A stretch of 64,000 nt of DNA from DATBQN01 sp963799925. GTDB lineage: Bacteria; Acidobacteriota; Thermoanaerobaculia; Multivoradales; UBA5704. Shown here in pieces: positions 56,634-64,000 of this stretch. The translations under genes were made by a program, and so were the position numbers. Within the stretch, counting starts at the first letter, position 1. Each line of letters begins with the position of its first letter. Location of the stretch: positions 2,046,001 to 2,110,000 of the forward strand of contig CAWCYZ010000002.1 of assembly GCA_963799925.1 (NCBI GenBank). The letters run 5' to 3'. The notes under the pieces were generated by a model. It did not search any database. It saw nothing but the letters and a program-made list of their open reading frames with translations, and was not told the DNA's origin.

Positions 56634-58310
56634 TCAGCATTCGGCGGTGAGCGCGGCGAGGCTCGCGGCGGGGAGGCGGAGGGTGAAGGCGCTGCCGCCG
56701 CCGGGGCGATCGGCGTAGGCGAGGCTGCCGCCCTGGGCCTCGGCGAGGCGGCGGGCGATGGCGAGGCCGAGCCCCGAGCCGCGGGCGTCGGGGGCGACGC
56801 CGGCCGGCCGATAGAAGGGCTCGAAGATGCGCTCGCGCTCGGCCGGCGGGACGCCCGGGCCGCGGTCGAGCACCGCGATCGCGAGCAGCGGTCCGTCGCG
56901 CCCCATCTCGACGTCGATCGGCGTCTCGCGCGGCGAGTACTTGCCGGCGTTGTCGATCAGGTTGACCAGGATGCGCAGCGAGTGCACGAAGTCGAAGCTG
57001 CCGACCGGCACCGGCTGGGCGAGGTCGATCGCGGTGCGCACCTCGCGTCCGCCGAGGGCCCCCGCGACCTGCTGGATCGCCGCGCCGACGAGGTCCTCGG
57101 CGGTGTTGATCTCGGCCTGCATGGCGATGCCGCCGGCGTTCAGGCGCGAGAGGTCGAGCAGGTCGGCGACCATCTGGTTCAGCCGGTCCGCCTGTTGCTC
57201 GATGACCGCGGCGCGCTCGTCGCCGCCGGCGGCGATGTCGTGGGCGAGCGCCTTGATCGCGGTGAGCGGCGTCCGCAGGTCGTGGGAGACCGAGGCGAGG
57301 AGCGCGTCCTTCAGACGGTCGGCCTCGCGCAGCGCCTGGGCGTGCTCGGCCTCCGCCACCAGGCGCATCCGCTCGACGCCCAGCGCGGCGTAATAGGTGA
57401 TGGCATTGAGGAAGCGGCGGCGCTCGGGGTCGAGGGCGAGCGGCCGCGAGTCGGCGAGGCGCAGCACGCCGACCGCGTGACCATGGGCGACGAGGGGCAG
57501 GAGGAGCGCCCGCGCCCCGGCGAGCGCGGTGCCGGAGGTGCCGGAGTCGTCGAGCGCGCCGGCCGCGGACGCGGGCGGGAGCGGCCCCTGGCCGGCCGGC
57601 GCCGAGCCTTCGCCGTGCTCGACCGCGGCGTGCCGGTGCTCGGCCACCCAGGCGATGAGCGCCGGGGGCGGCGGCAGGCCCGCGGCGGCGGCGGTCTCGG
57701 TTTCCGGCCTCTCGGCCGCGGGCTGGCGCGAGCTCGCCGCCCGGTGGGGCGCGCCGCCCTCCTCGACGGTGTAGATCTCGCACAGCGCGGCGCCGGTCGT
57801 GTCGCGGATCACCTCGACGATCGCCGAGAGCGTCTCCTCGGCGCGCCCGACCGAGAGCGCCTCGGCGCCGAGCGACGCGAGCTGGTCGACCTCCGCGGCG
57901 CGGCGGCGGGCCGCGTCGGCCTGGGCGTTGGCGTGGCCGAGGAGCTGCGTCGCGACCGTCGCGGTGGCGAGGAAGGCGACGAGCACCAGCCAGTCGAGCG
58001 GCTTGTCGACGGAAAGCCGGTCGTAGGGCTGCTGGAGGAAGTAGTCGATGAGGAGGAAGCAGGAGCACGCGAGGGCGAGCCCCAGGCTGCGGCCGCCGCC
58101 GACGCTGCCGCCCAGCACCACCAGCAGGTAGATGAGGGCGACGTGCGCCTGATCGATCCCGCCGCGCAGCGGGATCAGCGCGGCGGTGACGGCGAGGAGG
58201 ACGCCGACCCAGAGGAGCCACGGCCGCACCCGCCGCCAGCGGCGCCCGGGCGCGTGCTCCGCCACGGCCTGCCCGCGTCCGGGAGCGGGGCGCGAGGGGA
58301 AGCGGAGCAT
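56634..58310 (-). CDS. KdpD-like sensor histidine kinase (short form)
   Basis: 558 residues from ATG 58310. Four closely packed transmembrane helices at about residues 30-130 (DUF4118; LLWVGVLLAVTAALIPLRGG, ALIYLLVVLGGSVGGG), a GAF-like domain (about 155-310), HisKA with phosphoacceptor SVSHDLRTPLTAIK, and a HATPase (NLIDNAGKYSPRETP, GPGVPPAERERIFEPFYRP, GSGLGLAIARRL). The N-terminal KdpD/Usp sensor part of full-length KdpD is absent. It forms a unit with the response regulator gene 32 bases upstream. Confidence 0.85.
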   Translation of the reverse strand: MLRFPSRPAPGRGQAVAEHAPGRRWRRVRPWLLWVGVLLAVTAALIPLRGGIDQAHVALIYLLVVLGGSVGGGRSLGLALACSCFLLIDYFLQQPYDRLSVDKPLDWLVLVAFLATATVATQLLGHANAQADAARRRAAEVDQLASLGAEALSVGRAEETLSAIVEVIRDTTGAALCEIYTVEEGGAPHRAASSRQPAAERPETETAAAAGLPPPPALIAWVAEHRHAAVEHGEGSAPAGQGPLPPASAAGALDDSGTSGTALAGARALLLPLVAHGHAVGVLRLADSRPLALDPERRRFLNAITYYAALGVERMRLVAEAEHAQALREADRLKDALLASVSHDLRTPLTAIKALAHDIAAGGDERAAVIEQQADRLNQMVADLLDLSRLNAGGIAMQAEINTAEDLVGAAIQQVAGALGGREVRTAIDLAQPVPVGSFDFVHSLRILVNLIDNAGKYSPRETPIDVEMGRDGPLLAIAVLDRGPGVPPAERERIFEPFYRPAGVAPDARGSGLGLAIARRLAEAQGGSLAYADRPGGGSAFTLRLPAASLAALTAEC

Positions 58311-58342
58311 GGCGGGCGAGTCCTGTCGGCGCGCCGGGCGCC

Positions 58343-59083
58343 TCAGCGCGGCATCTCGAGCCGGTAGCCCACCCCGGGCTCGGTGACGATGATCCGCGGC
58401 CGCACCGCGTCCTCCTCGATCTTGCGCCGCAGGTTCGCGACGTGGACCCGCAGGTACTGCTGCGGATCGCCGAAGGCGCGCCCCCAGACGGCGTTGAAGA
58501 GCTGGCGGTGGGTGAGCGTGCGCCCGGCCTGGGTGACGAAGGTCCGCAGCAGCTCCCACTCGATCGGGGTGAGGTGGATGGGCTGGTCGCCGCGCTTGAG
58601 GGTCCGTGCCGCGAGGTCGATCGCCAGGCTGCCGATGGCGATCGGCTGCGCGCGGTCGGGAGACGCCGCCGCCTGGGCCCGCCGCAGGTTGGCGCGGACG
58701 CGGGCGGTGAGCTCGATCGTGCTGAACGGCTTGGTGACGTAGTCGTCGGCGCCGGAGTCGAGGAGGAGCGCCTTCTCCTGGTCCGAGTGGCGGGCCGAGA
58801 GGACGATGATCGGCGCGCTCGACCATTTGCGGATCTCGCGGCAGACCTCGACCCCCGGCATGTCGGGGAGGCCGAGGTCGAGGACGATCAGCCCCGGCTC
58901 CTCGGCCGCCGCGAGATCGATCCCCTCGCCGCCGGTCGCCGCCTCGAGCATCCGCCCGACCTCGCCCTCGAGCGCCCGCTTGACGACGCGGCGGATCTGC
59001 GGCTCGTCGTCGACGATCAGGCCGGTCAGGCCGGCGGCGCCTTCGCGCGGTGGGATGGGGGGCGGGCCGGGAGCTTCGGGCAC
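58343..59083 (-). CDS. OmpR/KdpE-family response regulator
   Basis: 246 residues from GTG 59083. Receiver domain with acidic pocket (LIVDDEPQIRR), phosphoacceptor VLDLGLPDMPG, VLSARHSDQEKALLLDSGADDYVTKPFS, and a winged-helix DNA-binding domain (LTPIEWELLRTFVTQAGRTLTHRQLF, YLRVHVANLRRKIE, GVGYRLEMP). It most resembles KdpE. No kdpFABC genes are nearby. Transcribed first, with the kinase second. Confidence 0.88.
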   Translation of the reverse strand: MPEAPGPPPIPPREGAAGLTGLIVDDEPQIRRVVKRALEGEVGRMLEAATGGEGIDLAAAEEPGLIVLDLGLPDMPGVEVCREIRKWSSAPIIVLSARHSDQEKALLLDSGADDYVTKPFSTIELTARVRANLRRAQAAASPDRAQPIAIGSLAIDLAARTLKRGDQPIHLTPIEWELLRTFVTQAGRTLTHRQLFNAVWGRAFGDPQQYLRVHVANLRRKIEEDAVRPRIIVTEPGVGYRLEMPR

Positions 59084-59090
59084 GGGCCGA

Positions 59091-59096
59091 ATTGTA
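59091..59096 (-). promoter_or_regulatory. -10 box TACAAT, leaderless start
   Basis: Minus-strand TACAAT ends 7 bases before GTG 59083 of the response regulator gene; no RBS fits between. Confidence 0.55.
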
Positions 59097-59147
59097 CGCC
59101 CGCACGAACGGGTGGGGTGGGCCTGACCCCGCCTCGAGAAATACCTC

Positions 59148-59153
59148 TACAAT
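59148..59153 (+). promoter_or_regulatory. -10 box TACAAT of the toxin-antitoxin pair
   Basis: TACAAT 22 bases before ATG 59176, with TGACCC at 59125-59130 at 17 bases as a possible -35, and GAGG between box and start. Divergent from the response regulator promoter. Confidence 0.5.
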
Positions 59154-59175
59154 AAGCAGCGAGGAGCGAACGCCG

Positions 59176-59397
59176 ATGACGGAAGCAGGGATGGGACGAC
59201 TTCAGGGCAACACCATCACGCTCGAGGAGCCGGTTCCTCCGCTGGAGGGCCGGCGGGTTCGCGTCCTGCTGGAACCGGTTGAGGATAGCGAGGCCAGGCT
59301 CACCGCCGACGAGCAGGCAGAGCTCTGGAGAGCTTGGAACGAGCAGGGTCCGCAAGGTCCGATCGATGAAGCCTCGCCGATGGAGCTGCTGCCTTGA
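59176..59397 (+). CDS. Candidate antitoxin of a MazF-type pair
   Basis: 73 residues (MTEAGMGRLQGNTITLEEPV, PLEGRRVRVLLEPVED, then an acidic helical tail TADEQAELWRAWNEQGPQ). The N-terminal strand-rich part looks like a small DNA-binding or DUF104-type antitoxin, and the tail would wrap the toxin. The stop overlaps the toxin start by TTGA. Assignment is from size and position. Confidence 0.65.
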   Translation: MTEAGMGRLQGNTITLEEPVPPLEGRRVRVLLEPVEDSEARLTADEQAELWRAWNEQGPQGPIDEASPMELLP

Positions 59398-59714
59398 TCC
59401 AACGCGGCGAGATCCGTTGGTTCCGATTCAACCGACCGGACAAGCGCCGGCCGGTCCTCGTTCTCGGCAAGGAAAACCTTCTGTCTGCGCTCTCTCAGAT
59501 CCCGGTCATCCCACTGTCGACCCAGGCTCGCGGCCTTCCATGGGAGGTCGAGTTGCGCCCGGCAGAGGGCGTTCCCGGCCTTTGCTTCCTGAAGCCCGAA
59601 TGGATCTGCGCGGTAGACCGCACAGCGCTCGGCCCCTGGATCGCCGATCTTCCCGCCGCCCGGTGGGGAGAGGTCCGCGGCGCCCTTCTGGAGTTCCTCG
59701 GGTTCGAAGCCTGA
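59394..59714 (+). CDS. MazF/PemK-family endoribonuclease toxin
   Basis: 106 residues from TTG 59394, overlapping the antitoxin stop. MazF core: IQRGEIRWFRFNRPDKRRPV, LVLGKENLL, IPVIPLSTQARGLPWEVEL and LKPEWICAVDRTALGPWIADL. The conserved RGEIxW and the TQ/S region of the RNA-cleaving site are there. Expected to cut mRNA when released. Intact and in the usual order (antitoxin first). Confidence 0.85.
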   Translation: MIQRGEIRWFRFNRPDKRRPVLVLGKENLLSALSQIPVIPLSTQARGLPWEVELRPAEGVPGLCFLKPEWICAVDRTALGPWIADLPAARWGEVRGALLEFLGFEA

Positions 59715-59743
59715 GCCGCCGTCCCTCTCGCCTGCCAAGCGAA

Positions 59744-59772
59744 GGGGCAACGCGGCCGAGCCGCGTTGCCCC
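59744..59772. terminator. 13-bp perfect hairpin between convergent genes
   Basis: GGGGCAACGCGGC and GCCGCGTTGCCCC pair perfectly around a CGA loop. It lies between the stops of mazF (59714) and the convergent esterase gene (59793). There is no T tract in either direction, so terminator function is inferred from position. Confidence 0.5.
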
Positions 59773-59792
59773 GCGAGGAGACGATGGCTGGA

Positions 59793-61142
59793 CTAGTGCT
59801 TGTGCCGGGGGTGGTGGCGCTGCGGCGGTGCCGGCGTGGTCTCCGCCTTGGGCCAGCTGAAGAGACGGCCGAGGTTCTGCAGCGCTTCGGACGAGAACGC
59901 GGCGACGCCCGAGATCTCGCCGCCGGTCGCCGGGGTGGGGAGCGCCGTCGGCCCGAAGATGTACGACGAATAGTCGACCGGCGGGATGCTCGAGCCGAAC
60001 TTGGCGTTGATCGCCGCGATGAAGGCGTTGGCGACGTAGGCATAGCCGAACGCCGTCGGATGGACTCCGTCGTAGGAGAAGACGCCGCCGGTCAAGTAGG
60101 CGCTGGTGAACTGGACCCCTCCGACGTCGATCCCCGAGGTGGCGAGCTGGTGGAGCAGGGCGTTGGTGTCGACCACCGCGGCGCCCACCGTTCCGGCGGC
60201 GGCGCGGATCGACGCGTTGTAGCTCGCCACGCGGTCGGTGATCGTCGCCGTCTCGGTGGCGTCGAGGACGACGTTGTCGGTCAACGGCGTGCCCCTGCCG
60301 CCGAGCTGGACCGGGATGCCGATGCCCTGGGCCAGCTCGGCCTGCGCCGTCAGCAGCACGTGGTCGCCGGGGCCGAGCTGACCGTGGGGACCGATCAGGA
60401 AGACCGGATGGCCGCCGACGACGACGGGCTGCTGGGTCGCCGGGTTGACCACCACCGGCGGGATCGTGGTGACGAACGGTATGGTGGTGACGTCGGGGAT
60501 GAGCGCCACGGCCATCTTGGCGCTGCTGTTCTGCGCGATCGCGCCGAGGAGCGTCTTGTACTCGGCGTCGAACTGCGCCGCCGGGGTGAGCGTCATGTCG
60601 TTGACGATTCCCGAGGTCGCCGCGTTGAGCGCGTCGTTGTTGCCGATCCAGACGGTGACGAACGTCGGATGGAGCCCCAGGGCCTGCTGGATGTCCGTGG
60701 TGTTGCCGAACGCCGGATTGCGCAGGATCAGGTCGTAGATGCCGCCGCTCGTGGTGGCGAGGATGTCGTGGAGCGTCGCGCCGGGAATCCCCAGGTTGTT
60801 GTAGGGCCGCGGCAGGGAGGCGTTCGCCGGTGCGCCGTGGCCCGGAGTGGGCCCGATGACGAGGGGCGACAGGCTGGTGAGCTGGAGGACCGCCGGGATG
60901 CCGGGCGGGGTGACCAACGGCTGCTCGAAGCCGGCGTCGCTCCCCGTCGCCTGGCGGTGGATGAGGGCCGGATAGCTGTTGACCTGTGCGGTCTCGACCA
61001 GGCCGCCGCTGGTATAGCCGGCGGTCAGGCTGTCGCCGATCGCCACGTAGCGGCTGAAGTCGAGCTGGGCGAAGGCGGCAGTGGTCGTCGCGACCGCGAG
61101 CGCCGTCGCGAGCAGCACGGTCCTGAGGGTGGGACGAAGCAT
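59793..61142 (-). CDS. Secreted SGNH/GDSL-type lipase or esterase
   Basis: 449 residues from ATG 61142 (GGAGAG upstream). Signal peptide (LLATALAVATTTAAFA), catalytic Ser block YVAIGDSLTAGYTSGG, block III VWIGNNDAL and block V FSYDGVHPTAFGYAYVANAF with Asp and His. The C-terminus is a His/Pro-rich basic tail (PPQRHHPRHKH). It hydrolyses ester bonds outside the inner membrane. The FadL-like porin gene lies 29 bases upstream in the same direction, suggesting lipid or fatty-acid acquisition as a pair. Confidence 0.85.
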   Translation of the reverse strand: MLRPTLRTVLLATALAVATTTAAFAQLDFSRYVAIGDSLTAGYTSGGLVETAQVNSYPALIHRQATGSDAGFEQPLVTPPGIPAVLQLTSLSPLVIGPTPGHGAPANASLPRPYNNLGIPGATLHDILATTSGGIYDLILRNPAFGNTTDIQQALGLHPTFVTVWIGNNDALNAATSGIVNDMTLTPAAQFDAEYKTLLGAIAQNSSAKMAVALIPDVTTIPFVTTIPPVVVNPATQQPVVVGGHPVFLIGPHGQLGPGDHVLLTAQAELAQGIGIPVQLGGRGTPLTDNVVLDATETATITDRVASYNASIRAAAGTVGAAVVDTNALLHQLATSGIDVGGVQFTSAYLTGGVFSYDGVHPTAFGYAYVANAFIAAINAKFGSSIPPVDYSSYIFGPTALPTPATGGEISGVAAFSSEALQNLGRLFSWPKAETTPAPPQRHHPRHKH

Positions 61143-61171
61143 CGTGTCTCTCCTTTTCCGTGCGAGCCCGG

Positions 61172-62473
61172 TTACCAGGTGAACATGGCGCCGAGGATCA
61201 GGGCCCGGGTCTTGTAGGTGCCGAAGAAATCGCCGTCGTTGGCGAAGCTCTTGAGCCGCGTGCGGTTCTTGAAGTCGATGTAGCTCAGCGCGAGGTCGAA
61301 CTTGTGGACGCCCGCCCAGCCGTAGCCGATGGCGAAGCCGTTGCGGTCGGCGTCGGGGAGCAGCGGATTGACCGCCGCCTCGGGCTGCGGCGTCTGGTCG
61401 TAGACGTAGCCGAGCCGCCACTGCGACGACGGGCTGGTGTTGTAGCGCAGGCCGGCGCGGTAGTTCCAGACGTTCTTCCAGTGCGCCGGGATCGAGCTGC
61501 TGGGCAGGTCGCCCTTGCTGAAGTTGATGTCGATGACGTCGAAGCTCGACCAGCCGGTCCAGTTGGCGTCGGTCTCGAGCAGGAGGTTGGGGGTCAGGCC
61601 GAAGGCGAGCCCCAGGCTCGCCATGTCGGGGAAGTCGATCGAGGTCTTGACCGGGAGCCTGCGCCCGAACGGGGTCTGCGCGGCGACCGCGGCGTCGAAC
61701 TGCGGGAAGCCGGTCAGCACCTGGTTCAGCTGCGCGTTGCCGGTGTAGTCGACCTTCACCTTGCTGCGGTACGACAGGCCGACCGAGAAGCGGTCGCTGA
61801 ACTTCTCGAGCAGGCCGACGTTCCAGCCGTAGCCCTCGTTGATGTCGGCTTTCAGGTCGACCCGCGCGACGTCGGCGGCGCGCAGGGTGAACGGGTTGAT
61901 CGCCGCCTGGTTGCGCTTGAGCTCGAGGTCCGAGAAGCGGGCGACGGCGCCGACGCCGACGCCGAGGGTGGGGGTCACCTGCCAGCCGAGCGTGGGGTTC
62001 ACGTCGAGGACGCGGATCGCCGCCTTGGTGGAGAGGAAGCGCCCGGCGAAGCTGTTGGGGTTCTTCCAGTCGGTGGTGAGGCCGAAGGGAGTGTCGACGC
62101 CGATGCCCCATTTCCAGGTCTGGTTGATCGGCGAGACGAAATAGATCTGCGGCGTCGGCTGGTCGATCAGGTTCTGCTCGCCGCGGGCGTTGGGGCCGGG
62201 GAAGGGGGCGGCGCCGCGGAAGGTGGCGGTGGTGCCCTTGAAGTAGGTGAGGCTGAACGCGGTGGCGGTCTTGGTGACGAAGCCCAGGCCGCCGGCGTTG
62301 TGGAAGAGCAGTGAAGGGTCGTCGGCCTGGGCGGTGAACGCCCCGGCCATGCCCTGCGCCTTCGCCCCCTGCTCGAAGAGGCCGAAGCCGGCCGCGAGCA
62401 TGGGTTGAGCGAACCAGGCCCCGAGCGCCAGGGCCCCCAGGGCTCGCAGCATGAGACCGCCTCGCCTTCGCAT
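61172..62473 (-). CDS. FadL/OmpP1/TodX-family outer-membrane transporter
   Basis: 433 residues, RBS AGGAG before ATG 62473. Signal peptide (LRALGALALGAWFAQPMLAA), the N-terminal hatch motif GFGLFEQGAKAQGMAGAFTA, NAGGLGFV (the NPA-like turn), then amphipathic strands to the C-terminal aromatic ILGAMFTW. The family forms a 14-strand barrel that takes up hydrophobic compounds. Transcribed before the esterase, so the two likely share a substrate route. Confidence 0.88.
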   Translation of the reverse strand: MRRRGGLMLRALGALALGAWFAQPMLAAGFGLFEQGAKAQGMAGAFTAQADDPSLLFHNAGGLGFVTKTATAFSLTYFKGTTATFRGAAPFPGPNARGEQNLIDQPTPQIYFVSPINQTWKWGIGVDTPFGLTTDWKNPNSFAGRFLSTKAAIRVLDVNPTLGWQVTPTLGVGVGAVARFSDLELKRNQAAINPFTLRAADVARVDLKADINEGYGWNVGLLEKFSDRFSVGLSYRSKVKVDYTGNAQLNQVLTGFPQFDAAVAAQTPFGRRLPVKTSIDFPDMASLGLAFGLTPNLLLETDANWTGWSSFDVIDINFSKGDLPSSSIPAHWKNVWNYRAGLRYNTSPSSQWRLGYVYDQTPQPEAAVNPLLPDADRNGFAIGYGWAGVHKFDLALSYIDFKNRTRLKSFANDGDFFGTYKTRALILGAMFTW

Positions 62474-62711
62474 CCTTATTCTCCTCTTGGAAATGGAAAG
62501 GGCTGATGAGCGTCGCCGGTTCCCCGACCAGGGGCCCGCGGACCGGGCCGCCTCGCGACCGCTCTTGAGGAACCTCGCATCGAGCGTGATTGTAAAGCTG
62601 CGGTGAGGGTTTACGGTAGCCCCGCAGGGGCGCGGGTGTCAACGCGTCGTCGCGGCGCCGTCACCCGGCCGGCCCGCCGGCAAGCTGCTACAGTACGCGC
62701 CGGGAGGACAG

Positions 62712-63203
62712 GTGACGATGCGGTTCGAGCACGAGATCCACGCCGAGACGTTCCGAAAGATCGAGGAGTACCTGGGGGAGTTCTTCGAGGAGCCCTACTG
62801 CGATCCGGAGGAGGGGCACTTCTACGTCCGCTACGGCTCGACCGTCCTCGAGATCGAGGTCGCCGCCTACGGCCAGGAGGAGGCGGTGGTGACGATCATG
62901 TCCTACTGCGTCCAGGGGGTGGAGATCGACGAGGAGCTGATGGCTGGCCTCCTCGAGCTCAACCACCAGCTCCCCCTGGGATCGTTCTCGATGGTCGGCA
63001 ACGACATCTTCTTCTCCCACTCGCTGTTCGGCCGCAACCTCGAGCCGCGCGACCTCCTGCGCGCGATCACCGCCGTCGCCGAGGTCGCCGACGACTACGA
63101 CGACCGGATCGTCGCCAAGTACGGCGGCCAGACGGCCCTCGAGAGGATCCAGGACACCGGCGGCACGCGCCGCCGCCTCGCCGCCAGCGAGTCGGACGCC
63201 TAG
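62712..63203 (+). CDS. YbjN/CesT-like small protein
   Basis: 163 residues from GTG 62712 (GGAGG 4 bases before; ATG 62718 is equally plausible). Alpha/beta fold of the YbjN or type III chaperone kind: TFRKIEEYLGEFFEEPYCDP, HFYVRYGSTVLEIEVAAYG, ELMAGLLELNHQLPLGSFSM and FFSHSLFGRNLEPRDLLRAI. Such proteins are soluble chaperone or sensor modules. A TACAGT -10 is at 62689-62694. Its stop shares CTAG with the convergent smpB stop. Confidence 0.7.
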   Translation: MTMRFEHEIHAETFRKIEEYLGEFFEEPYCDPEEGHFYVRYGSTVLEIEVAAYGQEEAVVTIMSYCVQGVEIDEELMAGLLELNHQLPLGSFSMVGNDIFFSHSLFGRNLEPRDLLRAITAVAEVADDYDDRIVAKYGGQTALERIQDTGGTRRRLAASESDA

Positions 63204-63679
63204 CCGGAGCGCCGCACGCCCTTGACCGCCTCCTCGACCTCGCGGTCGAGCTCCTTGCGCCGCTCGCTCGCCCGCTTGTCGTAGAGCTTCTTGCCCTGCG
63301 CCAGGGCGACCTCGACCTTGATCCAGTTGCCCTTGAGGTAGACCGCGAGCGGGATCACGGTCAGGCCGCGCAGCAGGGTGCGGCCGAAGAGCTTGTCGAT
63401 CTCGCGCCGCTTCAAGAGCAGCCGGCGCGGCCGCTCCGGCTCGTGGTTCTCGCGGTTGCCATGGCTGTACGGGCTGATGTGGGCGCCGACGAGGAACGCC
63501 TGGCCGTTCCTGAAATCGACGTAGCTGTCCTTCAGCTGCACCTTGCCGGAGCGGGCCGCCTTGACCTCGGTGCCGGCGAGCACCAGGCCGGCCTCGAAGG
63601 TCTCGAGGATCTCGAAGTCGTGCCGCGCCCGCCGGTTGGCGGCGAGAGGCTTGACCACCGGCTTCCTTTCCGCAGCCAC
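63200..63679 (-). CDS. smpB: SsrA-binding protein SmpB
   Basis: 159 residues. SmpB core is complete: ARHDFEILETFEAGLVLAGTEVK, SGKVQLKDSYVDFRNGQAFL, GAHISPYSHGN, RRLLLKRREIDKLFGRT, VIPLAVYLKGNWIKVEVALAQGKKLYDKR and a basic C-terminal helix. It binds tmRNA for trans-translation; the tmRNA gene is not in the window. GTG start at 63679. Confidence 0.93.
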   Translation of the reverse strand: MAAERKPVVKPLAANRRARHDFEILETFEAGLVLAGTEVKAARSGKVQLKDSYVDFRNGQAFLVGAHISPYSHGNRENHEPERPRRLLLKRREIDKLFGRTLLRGLTVIPLAVYLKGNWIKVEVALAQGKKLYDKRASERRKELDREVEEAVKGVRRSG

Positions 63680-63685
63680 GGCGCG

Positions 63686-63691
63686 ACTATA
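63686..63691 (-). promoter_or_regulatory. -10 box TATAGT of smpB, leaderless start
   Basis: Minus-strand TATAGT ends 6 bases before GTG 63679; the gap is too short for an RBS. Confidence 0.55.
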
Positions 63692-63734
63692 CAGCGACTC
63701 CCCGCCGCGGGCCCGGCGCCCGAGGGCCCGGTGC

Positions 63735-63740
63735 TACACT
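63735..63740 (+). promoter_or_regulatory. -10 box TACACT, leaderless start
   Basis: TACACT ends 10 bases before ATG 63751. Divergent from the smpB promoter, 43 bases apart. Confidence 0.45.
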
Positions 63741-63750
63741 GGAGCTCCGC

Positions 63751-64000
63751 ATGCGAGCGACGGCCGCGCTCCTCATCTCCCTGCTCCTCTATGTTCTCGC
63801 CCCCGCTCCCTCGCGCGCCGAGGGACGGATCGCGGGGCTGAACGTGGCGGTCGACGGCGGCCGCGTCGTCGCCAGCCTGACCCTGGTCGACGGCTTCCGC
63901 CATCGCCTGCGCGAGCGCGTCGACAGCGGCCTGCCGACCTCGATCCTCTATCGCTTCGAGCTCGACCGCGACCGCACCCACTGGTGGGACCGCTACCTCG
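63751..64000 (+). CDS. DUF4390 secreted protein, 3' end outside window
   Basis: At least 83 residues. Signal peptide (ATAALLISLLLYVLAPAPSRA), then GRIAGLNVAVDGGRVVASLT and RERVDSGLPTSILYRFELD followed by HWWDRYL, the start of the DUF4390 family (also met near two-component kinase genes). The frame is open at the window edge. Confidence 0.75.
   Translation, partial: MRATAALLISLLLYVLAPAPSRAEGRIAGLNVAVDGGRVVASLTLVDGFRHRLRERVDSGLPTSILYRFELDRDRTHWWDRYL

Overview
This is a GC-rich window of about 64 kb from a diderm bacterium. It encodes a FadL-type outer-membrane protein, a CusA/CzcA-type RND pump, lipoprotein and periplasmic adaptors, and L,D-transpeptidase. Several features fit an Acidobacteriota genome of the Thermoanaerobaculia kind: the ABC-2 permease/M1 peptidase fusion, DUF1684 and DUF4097 proteins, a TPR/FG-GAP giant, and a sigma-54 regulator with GVATGV in place of GAFTGA. 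That placement is inference. No rRNA, tRNA or CRISPR array was seen.

Layout. 1-9.5 kb: end of an RNA m5U methyltransferase; an ECF sigma factor with a coupled membrane protein and a YfbK-tail protein; a QueD/PTPS-like protein; a 12-copy 21-bp palindrome array; a glycosyltransferase; a SelW-like selenoprotein read through UGA; ArsR; an arginase homologue; a metallo-hydrolase; a DtxR/MntR regulator. 9.5-36.8 kb: a divergent squalene/phytoene synthase-like protein, M24 peptidase, TPR protein, a MacA-like adaptor with two ATPases, the FG-GAP protein, MoaB, DNA polymerase I, peptidoglycan enzymes (two M23 proteins and an L,D-transpeptidase), an RRM protein, a Ycf45-type AAA/R3H ATPase, and an ABC ATPase paired with the permease/M1 fusion. 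36.8-44 kb: an accessory island, less GC-rich in places, with a broken XRE gene, a secreted protein, two separated pieces of an IS3-family element, a degraded Rhs gene with toxin-like tip, a candidate immunity gene and a displaced Rhs core fragment, a Cys-rich secreted protein, and a 40-bp minisatellite. 44-64 kb: sigma-54 regulator, UvrA, a TIMP-like protein, a metal-efflux cluster (P-II-like protein, CusA, CusB, truncated CusC), a lone YqaJ-type nuclease, a KdpDE-like two-component pair, a MazEF-like toxin-antitoxin pair, an SGNH esterase with a FadL porin, SmpB and a DUF4390 protein.

Three window-wide patterns stand out. First, at least a dozen genes have a TAnnnT -10 box only 6-10 bases before the start codon, so leaderless transcription looks common. 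Second, many genes (polA, uvrA, an M23 peptidase, the L,D-transpeptidase, DUF1684, XRE, Rhs) need one extra base removed to restore the family reading frame, often in a short homopolymer. That is either systematic indel error or decay. Third, the window holds two unrelated intergenic tandem arrays. The selenoprotein, the 21-bp palindrome array and the Rhs tip-exchange remains are the observations most worth following.
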